Source: Desulfosporosinus hippei DSM 8344 (GTDB taxonomy: Bacteria; Bacillota; Desulfitobacteriia; Desulfitobacteriales; Desulfitobacteriaceae). From it: a DNA stretch of 64,000 nucleotides. The DNA is taken from the NCBI RefSeq assembly GCF_900100785.1, contig NZ_FNCP01000011.1:62001-126000 (forward strand). The letters run 5' to 3'. The translations under genes were made by a program, and so were the position numbers. The stretch's first letter is position 1, and each line of letters begins with the position of its first letter. Under the pieces are notes generated by a model that was not told the origin of the DNA, searched no databases, and saw only the letters and a list, made by a program, of their open reading frames with translations. This document shows, in pieces, positions 9,377 through 18,432 of this stretch.

Positions 9377-11104
9377 TTAGACTAGGCCATACTGTTTGAG
9401 TTTGTAGTAGAGGGTTCCCCGGGAGATGCCAAGAAGTCTTGCGGCGGCTGTCTTGTTGCCGTTAGTTTTCTCTAAGGTTATGACGATGCGTTTCATTTCT
9501 CCTGAATTCTCCTGATGGAGATTACGGTGGATGATTTGAGAGGCTAAGGAAGTAACCGGAGAGGGTAAATCATAATTTAAGGATGATAGCTGGGGAGGCA
9601 GATACTGGCTATTGAGCATTTTTCCTTCGGCAAGAATAGCCAGTCGTTCTATAACATTCCTAAGTTCTCTGATGTTTCCCGGCCAATCATACTTTAAGAA
9701 ATTAATCATTATCTCAGGATCAAGGATAGGGATGGGTTTCTTATATTTGATTGTGAATTCTTTAAGAAAGGATTGTAATAAATCAGGAATATCCTCTGTC
9801 CGTTGGCGTAAAGGGGGGATTTCCAGAGCAATTACGTTTAATCGATAGTACAAATCCTCGCGAAAATCTCCGCTCTTAATCATCTTATCTAAGTCACGGT
9901 TTGTTGCGGCGATAATTCGCGTATCTACGGTTATTGCCTCTGTACCTCCCACCCGATAGAAGCACTTATCTTGTAAAACTCTTAGTAACTTAACCTGAAG
10001 CTGGATTGGCAACTCTCCGATTTCATCTAAGAAAAGGGTGCCTTCATGAGCCAATTCCATTTTGCCGGGTTTGCCTTTGCGTTCAGCCCCCGTAAAGGCC
10101 CCTCCCTTATAGCCAAATAATTCGCTTTCAAAGAGAGCAATGGGAATAGCTCCACAGTTTACAGCAATAAACGGTTTAGTAGCCCGGGGACTATCCTTAT
10201 GGATTGCTTGAGCAAAGAGTTCTTTTCCTACCCCGCTTTCGCCGGTGATTAGAATCGTAGCCTCACTGCCGGCTACTTTTCGAGCGATCGAAATTGTACG
10301 TTGGATCGGATGGCTTTTGCCGATTATTCTAGTGAAGGGGTCCTTGGAAGGGTCAGTCTTTTGTTTAAGGTCTAACAACAGTGAGCTGGCATTTGAGAGT
10401 TCCTCGTTGAGACGAACTACTTGAGTTATGTCTTGTTCTGCGGAAATAGCTCCTATAATCTCACCTTCCAGAATTACAGGAGATGCATTAATTTGGACAT
10501 GGGTTTCGGGGCGTGGTCTGTGATAGGCTTGGCGGATGGGTCTTCCTTCATCAAGAATTGATAAAGTTGCTAAGGCAGTACGTTCGAAGAAATTGGAAAT
10601 AGGCTTTCCGATAATTGATTGATCAGCAATGGAATACATAGCCTGAGCTTTCGAGTTCCAATGACTAACAACCCCGTCTTGAGTAACAACCGCGATTGCT
10701 TCGTTAACTGTATCAAGCAGGGTGTCAAAAAAGGTATTGATTATTTTCCAGGAGTTAAACAAACTCTCAATTAGAAGGGTTGGAGTAACAATCCCGAGTA
10801 TCTCTCCACCGGTACTCCTGACAACGACTGGTCGTAAATCATGAAGATGTTCCTGGCAAAAAGCGATTGTATCCATCTCAGGTTCGATTATTAGTGGAGG
10901 GATCCACTGAAGGTTATGTAATAACTGACTGGAAGGCGAGATTAAGGCAGCTTGTTCTTTAGTGAGGACACCAATAACCTGATCTTCAGTGACTACAATC
11001 AAATGATGAGTACTTGCCTTCTCTAAAGCGGTTTGCAGACTTTGGTTGGCTGGAATAACCAACGCGTTTTGATCCATTACTAATGAAAGGGCTAAAGATT
11101 TCAT
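9377..11104 (-). CDS. Sigma-54-dependent transcriptional activator with CBS and PAS domains (PrdR-like architecture)
   Basis: This 575-residue protein has a CBS pair at about 1-115, a PAS domain at about 125-225, an AAA+ domain at about 260-490 with Walker A GESGVGKE, the sigma-54-contacting loop GAFTGA and Walker B GTLFLDEIGE, and a C-terminal Fis-type helix-turn-helix (NGNKTAAARLLGISRGTLYYK). The architecture is that of enhancer-binding proteins controlling amino-acid catabolism, including the clostridial proline regulator PrdR. It is divergent from the Liv operon, and a perfect sigma-54 promoter stands upstream of the dehydrogenase genes at 16.2 kb, its most likely target. No DNA evidence identifies the effector; CBS or PAS ligands are possible. 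Confidence 0.9.
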   Translation of the reverse strand: MKSLALSLVMDQNALVIPANQSLQTALEKASTHHLIVVTEDQVIGVLTKEQAALISPSSQLLHNLQWIPPLIIEPEMDTIAFCQEHLHDLRPVVVRSTGGEILGIVTPTLLIESLFNSWKIINTFFDTLLDTVNEAIAVVTQDGVVSHWNSKAQAMYSIADQSIIGKPISNFFERTALATLSILDEGRPIRQAYHRPRPETHVQINASPVILEGEIIGAISAEQDITQVVRLNEELSNASSLLLDLKQKTDPSKDPFTRIIGKSHPIQRTISIARKVAGSEATILITGESGVGKELFAQAIHKDSPRATKPFIAVNCGAIPIALFESELFGYKGGAFTGAERKGKPGKMELAHEGTLFLDEIGELPIQLQVKLLRVLQDKCFYRVGGTEAITVDTRIIAATNRDLDKMIKSGDFREDLYYRLNVIALEIPPLRQRTEDIPDLLQSFLKEFTIKYKKPIPILDPEIMINFLKYDWPGNIRELRNVIERLAILAEGKMLNSQYLPPQLSSLNYDLPSPVTSLASQIIHRNLHQENSGEMKRIVITLEKTNGNKTAAARLLGISRGTLYYKLKQYGLV

Positions 11105-11161
11105 AATCCACCACTCCTCGTATCTATTAATGTACCTTAAGAAGTGTTAGTTGACCAGTGG

Positions 11162-11198
11162 GTGTTTAAACATTTTTGCACAAAAGTGTTTAAACACT
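11162..11198. promoter_or_regulatory. Twin GTTTAAAC palindromes between activator and liv genes (candidate operator/UAS)
   Basis: GTGTTTAAACAT at 11162-11173 and the perfect 14-bp palindrome AGTGTTTAAACACT at 11185-11198 have centres 24 bp apart. The pair lies in the divergent intergenic region and is a plausible binding site for the sigma-54 activator or another regulator. Confidence 0.5.
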
Positions 11199-11330
11199 GT
11201 CTAATATTTTATTAAAAAATCCTTTAAATCAGAAAAAAATACAATATTATTTAAGTAGTACAGCAGGGATTTTTGTGATTCTGTCAAATAATACATACAG
11301 TTATATTTCAATAATAAAAGGGGGAAAAAA

Positions 11331-12521
11331 ATGTTTATCAAGAAGAGCAAAGCACTGGTTGTCCTAAGTCTCATTATGTCCGCTTTAATCCTAGTGAGTG
11401 GCTGTGGAGCAAGTAAGCCTGCCGAAACAGCACCTAGCGGAGGAGAGAGCAAAGAGCCGATTAAAATCGGTTTCTTGGGTGCCAAGACGGGGGATGTGGC
11501 AATCTATGGATTGAACACATTAAAAGGTTTAAACATGGCAATCGAAGAACTTAATAAAGAAGGTGTCCTTGGACGTAAAGTTGAGTTAGTCGAAGAGGAC
11601 AATGCCGGTCAAAAAGACCAGGCTATTAACATTACAAACAAGTTAATTAGCCAAGACAAGGTTGTTGCTATTGTTGGTGACCCAACTACAGGGATTACTC
11701 GTGTTGCAGGACAGATTGCTAACAGCAAAAATACAGTCATCATGTCCGCCGGTTCAACAGGAACTAATGTAGTAGAAATTGGGCCTTATGTATTCCGAGA
11801 CACTTTGCTGGATACAATTGCTGCTCCGGCAACTATGAAATATGTTATCCAAGATAAAGGCTGGAAAAATGTAGCCTTAATTACTTCTAAGAATAACGAT
11901 TACAGTGTATCTCTCTCAAAGATCTTCAGTGATGCAATTAAATCAAATGGCGGAAACATCGTAATTGAAGAATTCATTCAAGACAAAGACACTGATTTCA
12001 GCGGACAGATTACCAAAATTAAGTCGGCCAACCCCGATGTTATTGTGTTCTCCGGTTACTATACTGAAGGAGCCTTGATCATGAAGAAGGCTCGTGAAGT
12101 AGGGATTAAGGCTGTAATGGTTGGAGGAGACGGACTCCAAGGGGATGACCTCATGAAGATTGGTGGAGCTGCAGTAGAAGGTTCTATCTCCTATGCAGGG
12201 TTCTCTCCGGAGCAACCAACACCTAATACAGAAAAGTTCATTAATGCTTTTAAAGCCAAATATAACAATGAATTGCCGGATCTCTTTGCTGCTCAAGGAT
12301 ATGATGCTTTAATGATTATCGCCAAAGCAATCAAAGAAGCTAATAGTGCAGATCCTGTGAAATTCAAGGATACTCTTGCCAAAACTAAGAACTATGATGG
12401 AGTTTCCGGTTCTATTACTTTCCAAGAAAGTCGTGAGCCAATTAAGAGCCCAGTATATTTGTTGGAAGTTAAAGATGGAAAGTTCGCCTTACTCAAGAAA
12501 GTGCCTGTAGAAGTAAAATAA
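11331..12521 (+). CDS. livJ: Branched-chain-type amino acid ABC transporter, substrate-binding lipoprotein
   Basis: This 396-residue protein has a lipoprotein signal peptide ending in LVSGC (Cys25), then a low-complexity linker and a periplasmic-binding type I (Leu/Ile/Val-binding) domain (IKIGFLGAKTGDVAIYG...). It would be lipid-anchored outside the membrane and deliver substrate to the LivHM permease. The family binds branched-chain amino acids, but also proline and other compounds. Its position beside proline/hydroxyproline genes makes an imino acid a reasonable guess. AAAAGGGGG precedes ATG 11331. A stem-loop at 12556-12591 separates it from livH. Confidence 0.9.
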   Translation: MFIKKSKALVVLSLIMSALILVSGCGASKPAETAPSGGESKEPIKIGFLGAKTGDVAIYGLNTLKGLNMAIEELNKEGVLGRKVELVEEDNAGQKDQAINITNKLISQDKVVAIVGDPTTGITRVAGQIANSKNTVIMSAGSTGTNVVEIGPYVFRDTLLDTIAAPATMKYVIQDKGWKNVALITSKNNDYSVSLSKIFSDAIKSNGGNIVIEEFIQDKDTDFSGQITKIKSANPDVIVFSGYYTEGALIMKKAREVGIKAVMVGGDGLQGDDLMKIGGAAVEGSISYAGFSPEQPTPNTEKFINAFKAKYNNELPDLFAAQGYDALMIIAKAIKEANSADPVKFKDTLAKTKNYDGVSGSITFQESREPIKSPVYLLEVKDGKFALLKKVPVEVK

Positions 12522-12555
12522 TCTAAGACGAGTTTGTTCCTATGAACTTAAAGAA

Positions 12556-12591
12556 GTAGCAGCACAAGGTCCTCTGGATCGGTGCTGCTAC
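12556..12591 (+). promoter_or_regulatory. Intercistronic stem-loop between livJ and livH
   Basis: GTAGCAGCAC pairs with GTGCTGCTAC (10 bp, 16-nt loop). No T-run follows, so it looks like an mRNA-processing or stabilising hairpin that leaves the binding-protein message more abundant, not a full terminator. Confidence 0.6.
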
Positions 12592-12658
12592 TAACATTAA
12601 GAGAAATTCAGAAAAGTCTAAATAATCTACTTGTTATTTTTTAAGGAGGGCGCCGAAT

Positions 12659-13546
12659 TTGCCGATTTTGAACAATCTGATGCAGCAACTTGTTAACGGG
12701 CTCGCCCTAGGTGGTATTTATGCCCTTATTGCCTTAGGCTACACAATGGTGTACGGAATTATTGGTATGATCAATTTTGCTTATGGTGAAATCTTTATGT
12801 TTGGTGCATACGCCGGATTAGTGTTAGCACTGACTAATTATGTCAATGTTTATACTGCCTTACTGGGTGCTACCCTTATTACTATGATACTGGGAGTTGT
12901 CATTGAGCGGGTCGCCTACAAACCTATTCGTCGTTCGTCACGACTTTCCGCCCTGATTAGCGCCATTGGTGTATCAATCTTTCTTTCTTCTTTTATGGTT
13001 CGAGTTAAGGGACCCAATACTCGAGGTTTCCCCACATTGTTTGAGAATAGAATCTTTGAAATCGGAAATTTTCAGATTACCATTTACCAAATCGTAATTA
13101 TTGGAGTAGCAGGTCTTATGATGCTTGGCTTACATCTTTTTGTAACCTATACAAAAATGGGCAGAGCAATGCGTGCTTGTGCCCAGGACAAAGATGCCGC
13201 CAGCCTGATGGGAGTCAACATTGACCGAGTCATATCTGTTACTTTTGCAATAGGGTCTGGCTTAGCCGGGACAGCTGGTGTATTAGCCGGTATTTACTTT
13301 AATGCAGTACAGCCGTATATGGGGCTTTTAGCTGGTCTTAAAGCTTTCGCTGCGGCAGTCCTTGGAGGAATTGGGAGTATCCCCGGGGCAATGATCGGGG
13401 GAATAGTTATTGGACTGACTGAGATATTGGGTATCACTGTGAACTTGTCGGAGTACAAGGATGCCTTTGCCTTTGCCATCCTAATATTAGTGCTTCTATT
13501 CAAACCATCGGGAATCATGGGGCGAAAAGCCAACAAGAAGGTTTAG
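12659..13546 (+). CDS. livH: Branched-chain-type amino acid ABC transporter permease LivH
   Basis: This 295-residue integral membrane protein has about eight hydrophobic segments and the LivH signatures GGIYALIALGYTMVYGIIGM and, near the C-terminus, AAVLGGIGSIPGAMIGG, the coupling-helix region that meets the ATPases. TTG 12659 is supported by AAGGAGGG 8 nt upstream. The stop is followed within 15 bp by livM, showing translational coupling in one operon. Confidence 0.93.
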   Translation: MPILNNLMQQLVNGLALGGIYALIALGYTMVYGIIGMINFAYGEIFMFGAYAGLVLALTNYVNVYTALLGATLITMILGVVIERVAYKPIRRSSRLSALISAIGVSIFLSSFMVRVKGPNTRGFPTLFENRIFEIGNFQITIYQIVIIGVAGLMMLGLHLFVTYTKMGRAMRACAQDKDAASLMGVNIDRVISVTFAIGSGLAGTAGVLAGIYFNAVQPYMGLLAGLKAFAAAVLGGIGSIPGAMIGGIVIGLTEILGITVNLSEYKDAFAFAILILVLLFKPSGIMGRKANKKV

Positions 13547-13558
13547 GAGGGGATGGCA

Positions 13559-14527
13559 ATGAAAAAGTTATTAGATAATTGGTTAGTACAATTTTTGCTG
13601 TTCCTTTGTGTGCTCGGCTTAACTGCTTTTATTACAGATGCTATTGGAGATGTTCTGCCACCCTATTTATTAATGATTGGTTTATTTATTGGTATCAATT
13701 TAATCATGGCCCTGGGTCTAAATCTTATCACCGGTGTAACAGGTCAGTTATCCCTCGGTCATGCTGCCTTTATGAGTATTGGAGCTTATGCTTCAGCAAT
13801 TGCTACTGTAAATTATCACGTTCCCTTTCTGGGCGGAGTATTAATCGGCGGACTGGTGGCTTGCCTCTTTGGCATTGTTATTGGCTTTCCGACTTTGCGC
13901 TTAACAGGGGATTATCTAGCTATAGCTACTCTTGGCTTTGCAGAGATAGTTCGTGTTCAGTTTACGAATATGAAGATTACCAATGGGGCAATTGGTTTTC
14001 TGGGAATTCAGGGATCAACAACCTTTCCCATCGTTATGACTATTGCTGTAATTACTATAATACTCATGGTCTGGCTGGAGAACTCTCGTAATGGTCGGGC
14101 TATGTTAGCCATTCGAGAAGATGAGATCGCTTCTTCTGCAGTAGGTATCAATACAACTTTGTACAAGATCCAGGCCTTTGCCATTGGGGCTTTTTGTGCC
14201 GGAGTAGGGGGCGCTTTGTTTGCCCACACAACTACCTTTATTCAACCTACGGACTTTGGCTTTATGAAGTCAGTTGATATTCTGAGTATTGTTGTTTTAG
14301 GTGGTTTAGGAAGTATCCCCGGAACAGTTATTGGTGCTATCGTCCTTACAGCGGCACCTGAAATCTTAAGGCCTCTGGCCAATTACAGAATGATGGTTTA
14401 CGGAGTATTGTTGGTCATTATCATGATCTTCCGTCCTTATGGTTTATTGGGCGGAGTAAACCTAAGGAAGGCCGTTCGTCGTGCATTTATGTTGACTAAG
14501 AAAAAACAGGCCGGACGGGAGGAATAA
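13559..14527 (+). CDS. livM: Branched-chain-type amino acid ABC transporter permease LivM
   Basis: This 322-residue permease has the LivM features GLNLITGVTGQLSLGHAAFM, a cytoplasmic motif NGRAMLAIREDEIAS and the coupling region VVLGGLGSIPGTVIGA. It forms the membrane channel with LivH. ATG 13559 is 8 nt after AGGAGG, while ATG 13553 would sit only 2 nt from it and is less likely. Confidence 0.93.
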   Translation: MKKLLDNWLVQFLLFLCVLGLTAFITDAIGDVLPPYLLMIGLFIGINLIMALGLNLITGVTGQLSLGHAAFMSIGAYASAIATVNYHVPFLGGVLIGGLVACLFGIVIGFPTLRLTGDYLAIATLGFAEIVRVQFTNMKITNGAIGFLGIQGSTTFPIVMTIAVITIILMVWLENSRNGRAMLAIREDEIASSAVGINTTLYKIQAFAIGAFCAGVGGALFAHTTTFIQPTDFGFMKSVDILSIVVLGGLGSIPGTVIGAIVLTAAPEILRPLANYRMMVYGVLLVIIMIFRPYGLLGGVNLRKAVRRAFMLTKKKQAGREE

Positions 14528-14529
14528 GG

Positions 14530-15312
14530 GTGAGCTTATTAACTTTGGACAACGTGACCATCCGCTTTGGAGGTCTGACTGCAGTTGATACTGTAAACCT
14601 CGAAGTAAAGCAGGGTGAAATATTGGCTTTAATTGGTCCTAATGGAGCGGGAAAAAGTACGGTATTTAACCTGATTACCAGTATATATCAGCCTACGGAA
14701 GGGAAGATTTCCCTTGATGGCAAAGCTTTAACTGGAATTCCTACTCACAAGATTGCCGATATGGGAATTACCAGGACCTTTCAAACAATACGGCTATTTC
14801 CTGAACTATCTGTCTTGGATAATGTTAAGATAGGTGCTCACTGCCGTGGAAAGGCCGGTCTATTACAAGCCTTTACCAGGTTGCCCAGTATGAAACGGGA
14901 AGAAGCTGAAATGGAAGAAAATGCGATTAAAGCCTTGGAATTTCTTGATTTAGATGCCAAGAAAGAAGACATGGCTAAAAACCTCTCCTACGGGGAGCAA
15001 AGACGTTTGGAAATTGCTAGAGCCTTAGTATCAAAACCGAAGATCCTTCTCTTAGATGAGCCAGCGGCTGGTATGAACCCTCAAGAAAAAGTAGTATTGA
15101 TGGAAATGATTCGTAGAATTCGTGATACGGGTATTACAATTTTTCTGGTTGAGCATGATATGAAGCTGGTTATGGGTATTTCTGAGAGAATTGCTGTGTT
15201 AGACTATGGTAAACTAATTGCTGAGGGAACGCCTCTTGAAGTTCGAAGCAACAAAGCTGTTATCGAAGCTTACTTGGGCTCCGGTAAATTCAAAAGCAGA
15301 ATTCGGCGCTAG
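14530..15312 (+). CDS. livG: Branched-chain-type amino acid ABC transporter ATPase LivG
   Basis: This 260-residue ATPase has Walker A GPNGAGKST, the ABC signature LSYGEQRRLEIARAL, Walker B ILLLDEPAAGMNP and the switch His in VEHDM. The MNP sequence after Walker B is characteristic of LivG. The start is GTG 14530, two bases after the livM stop. It pairs with LivF to power the importer. Confidence 0.94.
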   Translation: MSLLTLDNVTIRFGGLTAVDTVNLEVKQGEILALIGPNGAGKSTVFNLITSIYQPTEGKISLDGKALTGIPTHKIADMGITRTFQTIRLFPELSVLDNVKIGAHCRGKAGLLQAFTRLPSMKREEAEMEENAIKALEFLDLDAKKEDMAKNLSYGEQRRLEIARALVSKPKILLLDEPAAGMNPQEKVVLMEMIRRIRDTGITIFLVEHDMKLVMGISERIAVLDYGKLIAEGTPLEVRSNKAVIEAYLGSGKFKSRIRR

Positions 15313-15326
15313 GGAGGGTAACCAAG

Positions 15327-16034
15327 ATGTTGAAGTTAGAAAATATCAGTGTAAGCTATGGCTCAATTAAGGCAATACACAACATTTCCTTGGAAGTGAA
15401 AAGTGGAGAGATTGTTGCCTTGATTGGTGCCAACGGAGCTGGGAAGAGTACAACTCTGCGTACTATCTCCGGACTTTCAAAACCATCTAATAAAGATAGT
15501 AAGATAACCTTTAAGGATGTTCAAATTCAAGGGGCTTCCCCCCATAAAATTGTCGAGATGGGTCTGTCTCATGTGCCGGAGGGACGCCGCGTATTCCCTG
15601 ATATGTCTGTCTATGAGAACCTCCTGATGGGTGCTCATACTCGGAAGGGAAAGCCTGGCCAAGGGGATTTTGACAGAGTATATCATCACTTTCCACGCTT
15701 AAAGGAGAGAATTAAGCAGCTGGCCGGCACTTTATCCGGGGGGGAACAACAAATGCTGGCTATGGGAAGGGCCTTGATGGCGCAGCCGGATTTACTCTTA
15801 CTTGATGAACCAAGTATGGGTCTGGCACCAATGCTGGTGGAAGAGATTTTTCATATTATTGAAGATATCAATGTAGCCGGAACAACAATTCTCTTAGTAG
15901 AGCAGAATGCTCACTTAGCTTTAGAGATCTCCAATCGAGCCTATGTTTTAGAGACAGGGGAAATAGTCTTGGAAGGTCTTGCCCCAGATCTGGCTCAAAA
16001 TGAGGATATTCGGAAGGCTTATCTGGGAGAATAG
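15327..16034 (+). CDS. livF: Branched-chain-type amino acid ABC transporter ATPase LivF
   Basis: This 235-residue ATPase has Walker A GANGAGKST, signature LSGGEQQMLAMGRALM, Walker B LLLLDEPSMGLAP and switch His-equivalent region VEQNAH (Gln-Asn replaces the His context, as usual in LivF). A GGGAGGG site precedes ATG 15327. It is the last gene of the liv operon, and an extended hairpin follows. Confidence 0.94.
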   Translation: MLKLENISVSYGSIKAIHNISLEVKSGEIVALIGANGAGKSTTLRTISGLSKPSNKDSKITFKDVQIQGASPHKIVEMGLSHVPEGRRVFPDMSVYENLLMGAHTRKGKPGQGDFDRVYHHFPRLKERIKQLAGTLSGGEQQMLAMGRALMAQPDLLLLDEPSMGLAPMLVEEIFHIIEDINVAGTTILLVEQNAHLALEISNRAYVLETGEIVLEGLAPDLAQNEDIRKAYLGE

Positions 16035-16058
16035 CTCATCAAGTATATTGAATTATTG

Positions 16059-16120
16059 GAGTTCCTTTTTCTGATCTTGGGGTTTCATCATAAACCCCAA
16101 TGGATTAGAAAGAGGAACTC
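16059..16120 (+). terminator. Extended hairpin after livF
   Basis: GAGTTCC...GGGGTTT pairs with AAACCCC...GGAACTC over most of 62 nt with a 6-nt loop (CATCAT). TGTTTGTTATT follows. It probably ends the liv transcript before the sigma-54 promoter. Confidence 0.65.
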
Positions 16121-16195
16121 TGTTTGTTATTGCCTAAATAGCATAAGGCTGCTCAGACTGTATACTTTCCACTTGCCCTTAATCACCCAAGCCTA

Positions 16196-16211
16196 TGGCA
16201 CGAGAATTGCA
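16196..16211 (+). promoter_or_regulatory. Perfect sigma-54 (-24/-12) promoter of the dehydrogenase operon
   Basis: TGGCACGAGAATTGCA matches the consensus TGGCACRNNNNTTGCW at every defined position, with the GG and GC dinucleotides 10 bp apart. The predicted start is about 16222, some 57 bp before the first gene. Confidence 0.9.
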
Positions 16212-16278
16212 TATTGTTATGAACAATAGGAAAGGACATTCTTTTGCATCGATTTATTTACTGGGGGAGTGAGTTTTA

Positions 16279-16584
16279 ATGCGCATCACAGAGCATCCAA
16301 TTTTAGAATTCCTGCGTGGGGAAGAAATCTCTTTCTTCTACAATGGGCAGGAACTTAAGGGCTTTGAGGGTGAAACTATCGCTGCTGCACTTCATGCAGC
16401 AGGAGTTAAAGTTTTAGGCCACAGTCATACCATGCACAGGCCCCGTGGCCTCTTCTGTGCTATTGGAAATTGTTCTTCATGTCTTATGGTTGTCGATGGA
16501 GAACCAAATGTCAGAATTTGTGTTGAAAAGTTAAAGCCAGGCATGAGGGTAGAAACTCAACAAGGAAAGGGGAGCCTAAAGTGA
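16279..16584 (+). CDS. [2Fe-2S] ferredoxin-like subunit of FAD dehydrogenase complex (HcnA/SoxA-N-like)
   Basis: This 101-residue protein is a Fer2_4-type domain with cysteines in CAIGNCSSC and a fourth Cys in VRICVEKL. Such small subunits occur in multi-component amino-acid dehydrogenases (hydrogen cyanide synthase HcnABC, opine oxidases, archaeal dye-linked L-proline dehydrogenases, sarcosine oxidase alpha N-terminus) and relay electrons. It is the first gene behind the sigma-54 promoter and overlaps the next gene by 4 bp, so the subunits are probably made together. Confidence 0.85.
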   Translation: MRITEHPILEFLRGEEISFFYNGQELKGFEGETIAAALHAAGVKVLGHSHTMHRPRGLFCAIGNCSSCLMVVDGEPNVRICVEKLKPGMRVETQQGKGSLK

Positions 16585-17675
16585 AAGAGATTGAGGTTCT
16601 CATTATTGGCGGTGGTCCGGCAGGTCTAAGTGCAGCCTCAGCCGCTGCAAATCTAGGTGCCAGTGTCCTTGTCCTGGAACGAGATGAATTGCCTGGTGGT
16701 CAACTGGTGAAGCAGACCCATAAATTCTTCGGTTCGAAGAAGCAATATGCCGGGGATCGGGGTTTCCAGATCGGAAATTTACTTATTGAACAATGTAAGA
16801 CTAGTGCCAAGGTCGAAGTCTGGACTAACACTACGGCTCTTGGAATCTATGAAGATGGTGTAGTAACTGCAGAATCTCAGGATGAGCACGTAAAGATTAA
16901 ACCTAAGAAAATAATTGTTGCTACCGGCGCATCTGAAAAGATGATCGTTTTCCCTAATAATGATCTCCCAGGTATTTATGGAGCGGGTGCTGTACAAACC
17001 CTAATGAATGTACATGGTATTGTTCCCGGTCAACGGGTGCTGATGATTGGTGCCGGAAATATCGGCCTGATCGTTTCTTATCAGTTAATGCAAGCGGGAG
17101 TGGAAATTGCTGCCATCATTGAAGCTGCTCCTGCAATAGGTGGATATCTGGTTCATGCTTCTAAGATTCGCCGGGCCGGGGTGCCCATTTTGACCTCCCA
17201 CACAATCACTGAAGCTTATGGCCAAGAAAGCGTTGAAGGTGCTGTCATCTGTAAGCTTGACGAGAACTGGCAACCGATACAAGGAACTGAACAAGACCTT
17301 AAAGTGGATGTAATCTGTTTAGCTGTTGGGTTAAGCCCCTTAACTGAACTATGCTTTCAAGCGGATTGCCGGATGAAATATGTGCCGGAGCTTTCCGGAC
17401 ATGTGCCTATTAGGGATGAATACTTAGAAACCACTCGTCCCGGGCTTTATGTAGCCGGGGATGTAAGTGGAGTAGAGGAAGCAAGTTCCGCTATGGTAGA
17501 GGGTCGCTTAGCTGGCATTAGTGCTGCCTATAGTTTAGGATATGGTCTTGAAGCTGCGCCAAAGCTTCAAGAAGAAGCTCTTGCCGAGTTGAATGAACTC
17601 CGTTCCGGCCCGGCGGGACATAAGACAATGAAAGGGATTATGAAACTGATGGACAAGGGGGAAGTAGTATGCTAA
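16581..17675 (+). CDS. FAD/NAD(P)-binding subunit of dehydrogenase complex (HcnB-like)
   Basis: This 364-residue pyridine-nucleotide-disulfide-type flavoprotein has an N-terminal FAD motif IIGGGPAGLSAA, an internal second nucleotide motif MIGAGNIGLIVS near residue 155, and a C-terminal GLYVAGDVSG FAD contact. It matches the alpha subunits of HcnB/OoxA/PDH-alpha type that accept electrons from the substrate-oxidising subunit. It lacks the BFD domain often fused here; that domain is a separate gene at 18162. GTG 16581 overlaps the preceding stop. Confidence 0.88.
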   Translation: MKEIEVLIIGGGPAGLSAASAAANLGASVLVLERDELPGGQLVKQTHKFFGSKKQYAGDRGFQIGNLLIEQCKTSAKVEVWTNTTALGIYEDGVVTAESQDEHVKIKPKKIIVATGASEKMIVFPNNDLPGIYGAGAVQTLMNVHGIVPGQRVLMIGAGNIGLIVSYQLMQAGVEIAAIIEAAPAIGGYLVHASKIRRAGVPILTSHTITEAYGQESVEGAVICKLDENWQPIQGTEQDLKVDVICLAVGLSPLTELCFQADCRMKYVPELSGHVPIRDEYLETTRPGLYVAGDVSGVEEASSAMVEGRLAGISAAYSLGYGLEAAPKLQEEALAELNELRSGPAGHKTMKGIMKLMDKGEVVC

Positions 17676-18172
17676 ACAAGACCGGAATTCCTACAGCAGA
17701 AGATGTCAAAAAGGTTTCCCCTTCCCCAGATAGGCTGAAAAAAGGTCCCGTAGCCATCATTGAATGCTTCCAAGAGATTCCCTGTAACCCTTGTACAGAG
17801 GCCTGCAAACAAGGTGCCATTCAGCCCATGGAAGATATCAATAACCTGCCAAAACTTGATTTTGAGATATGTAATGGCTGTGGTGTTTGCTTAAGTCGCT
17901 GCCCGGGGTTAGCTATTTTTATTGTGGATGGCTCCTATAGTGATAGAGAGGCCGTTGTCAGAATTCCTTATGAATACTTGCCGGTGCCCAAGGTTGGCGA
18001 TAAAGTTACCGGGTTAAACCGTTCCGGTGAGGAACTTGGTGTCTTTGAAATAATTAAAGTTCAATCAGGTGGTCAGAAAAATAAGACCTACACTCTGTGG
18101 CTAGTTGTACCTCAAGATCTGGCCATGGATGTGCGCAGTATTCGTTTGGGAGGGTTAAGACATGCAATCTAA
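17669..18172 (+). CDS. 4Fe-4S ferredoxin-type subunit of dehydrogenase complex
   Basis: This 167-residue protein has two ferredoxin-like cysteine clusters, CFQEIPCNPCTEAC near residue 30 and CNGCGVCLSRCP near residue 70. A beta-rich tail of about 75 residues follows. It overlaps the flavoprotein gene by 7 bp and the next gene by 11 bp, so it belongs to the same complex, presumably as an electron conduit. The first cluster is unusually spaced for a bacterial ferredoxin, so the number of intact [4Fe-4S] centres is uncertain. Confidence 0.8.
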   Translation: MLNKTGIPTAEDVKKVSPSPDRLKKGPVAIIECFQEIPCNPCTEACKQGAIQPMEDINNLPKLDFEICNGCGVCLSRCPGLAIFIVDGSYSDREAVVRIPYEYLPVPKVGDKVTGLNRSGEELGVFEIIKVQSGGQKNKTYTLWLVVPQDLAMDVRSIRLGGLRHAI

Positions 18173-18431
18173 GGAGACGATTGTCTGCCGATGTGAAGAT
18201 ATCACCCTTGATGAAATAAAAACCTTAATTGAGCAAGGTTACCGTACGATTGATGAAATTAAACGCGTAATTCGCGCAGGTATGGGCCCTTGCCAGGGAC
18301 GTACTTGTCGAATGCTGATTGCTCAAGAATTGGCGAAATATTATAAAGTGCCTGTAGGCGAAGTTTTAATGCCTACCTTTCGGCCTACTGTGAAACCGGT
18401 GAAACTAGGAACCTTTGCGAGGGGTGAATAA
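18162..18431 (+). CDS. BFD-like [2Fe-2S]-binding subunit
   Basis: This 89-residue protein has the BFD-like pattern: CRCEDIT near the N-terminus and GPCQGRTC about 35 residues later, four cysteines for one [2Fe-2S] cluster. In relatives this domain is fused to the C-terminus of the HcnB-like flavoprotein. Here it is a free subunit. It is translationally coupled to its neighbours on both sides. Confidence 0.85.
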   Translation: MQSKETIVCRCEDITLDEIKTLIEQGYRTIDEIKRVIRAGMGPCQGRTCRMLIAQELAKYYKVPVGEVLMPTFRPTVKPVKLGTFARGE

Positions 18432-18432
18432 A

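Noticed and set aside
11159-11180. Possible sigma-54 promoter before livJ using TGG...TTGCA
   Set aside because: GG and GC are about 16 bp apart instead of 10.
13579-14091. 170-residue plus-strand frame inside livM
   Set aside because: It is an overlapping frame of a clear permease gene with no ribosome site and unnatural Cys/Tyr/Ser-rich composition.
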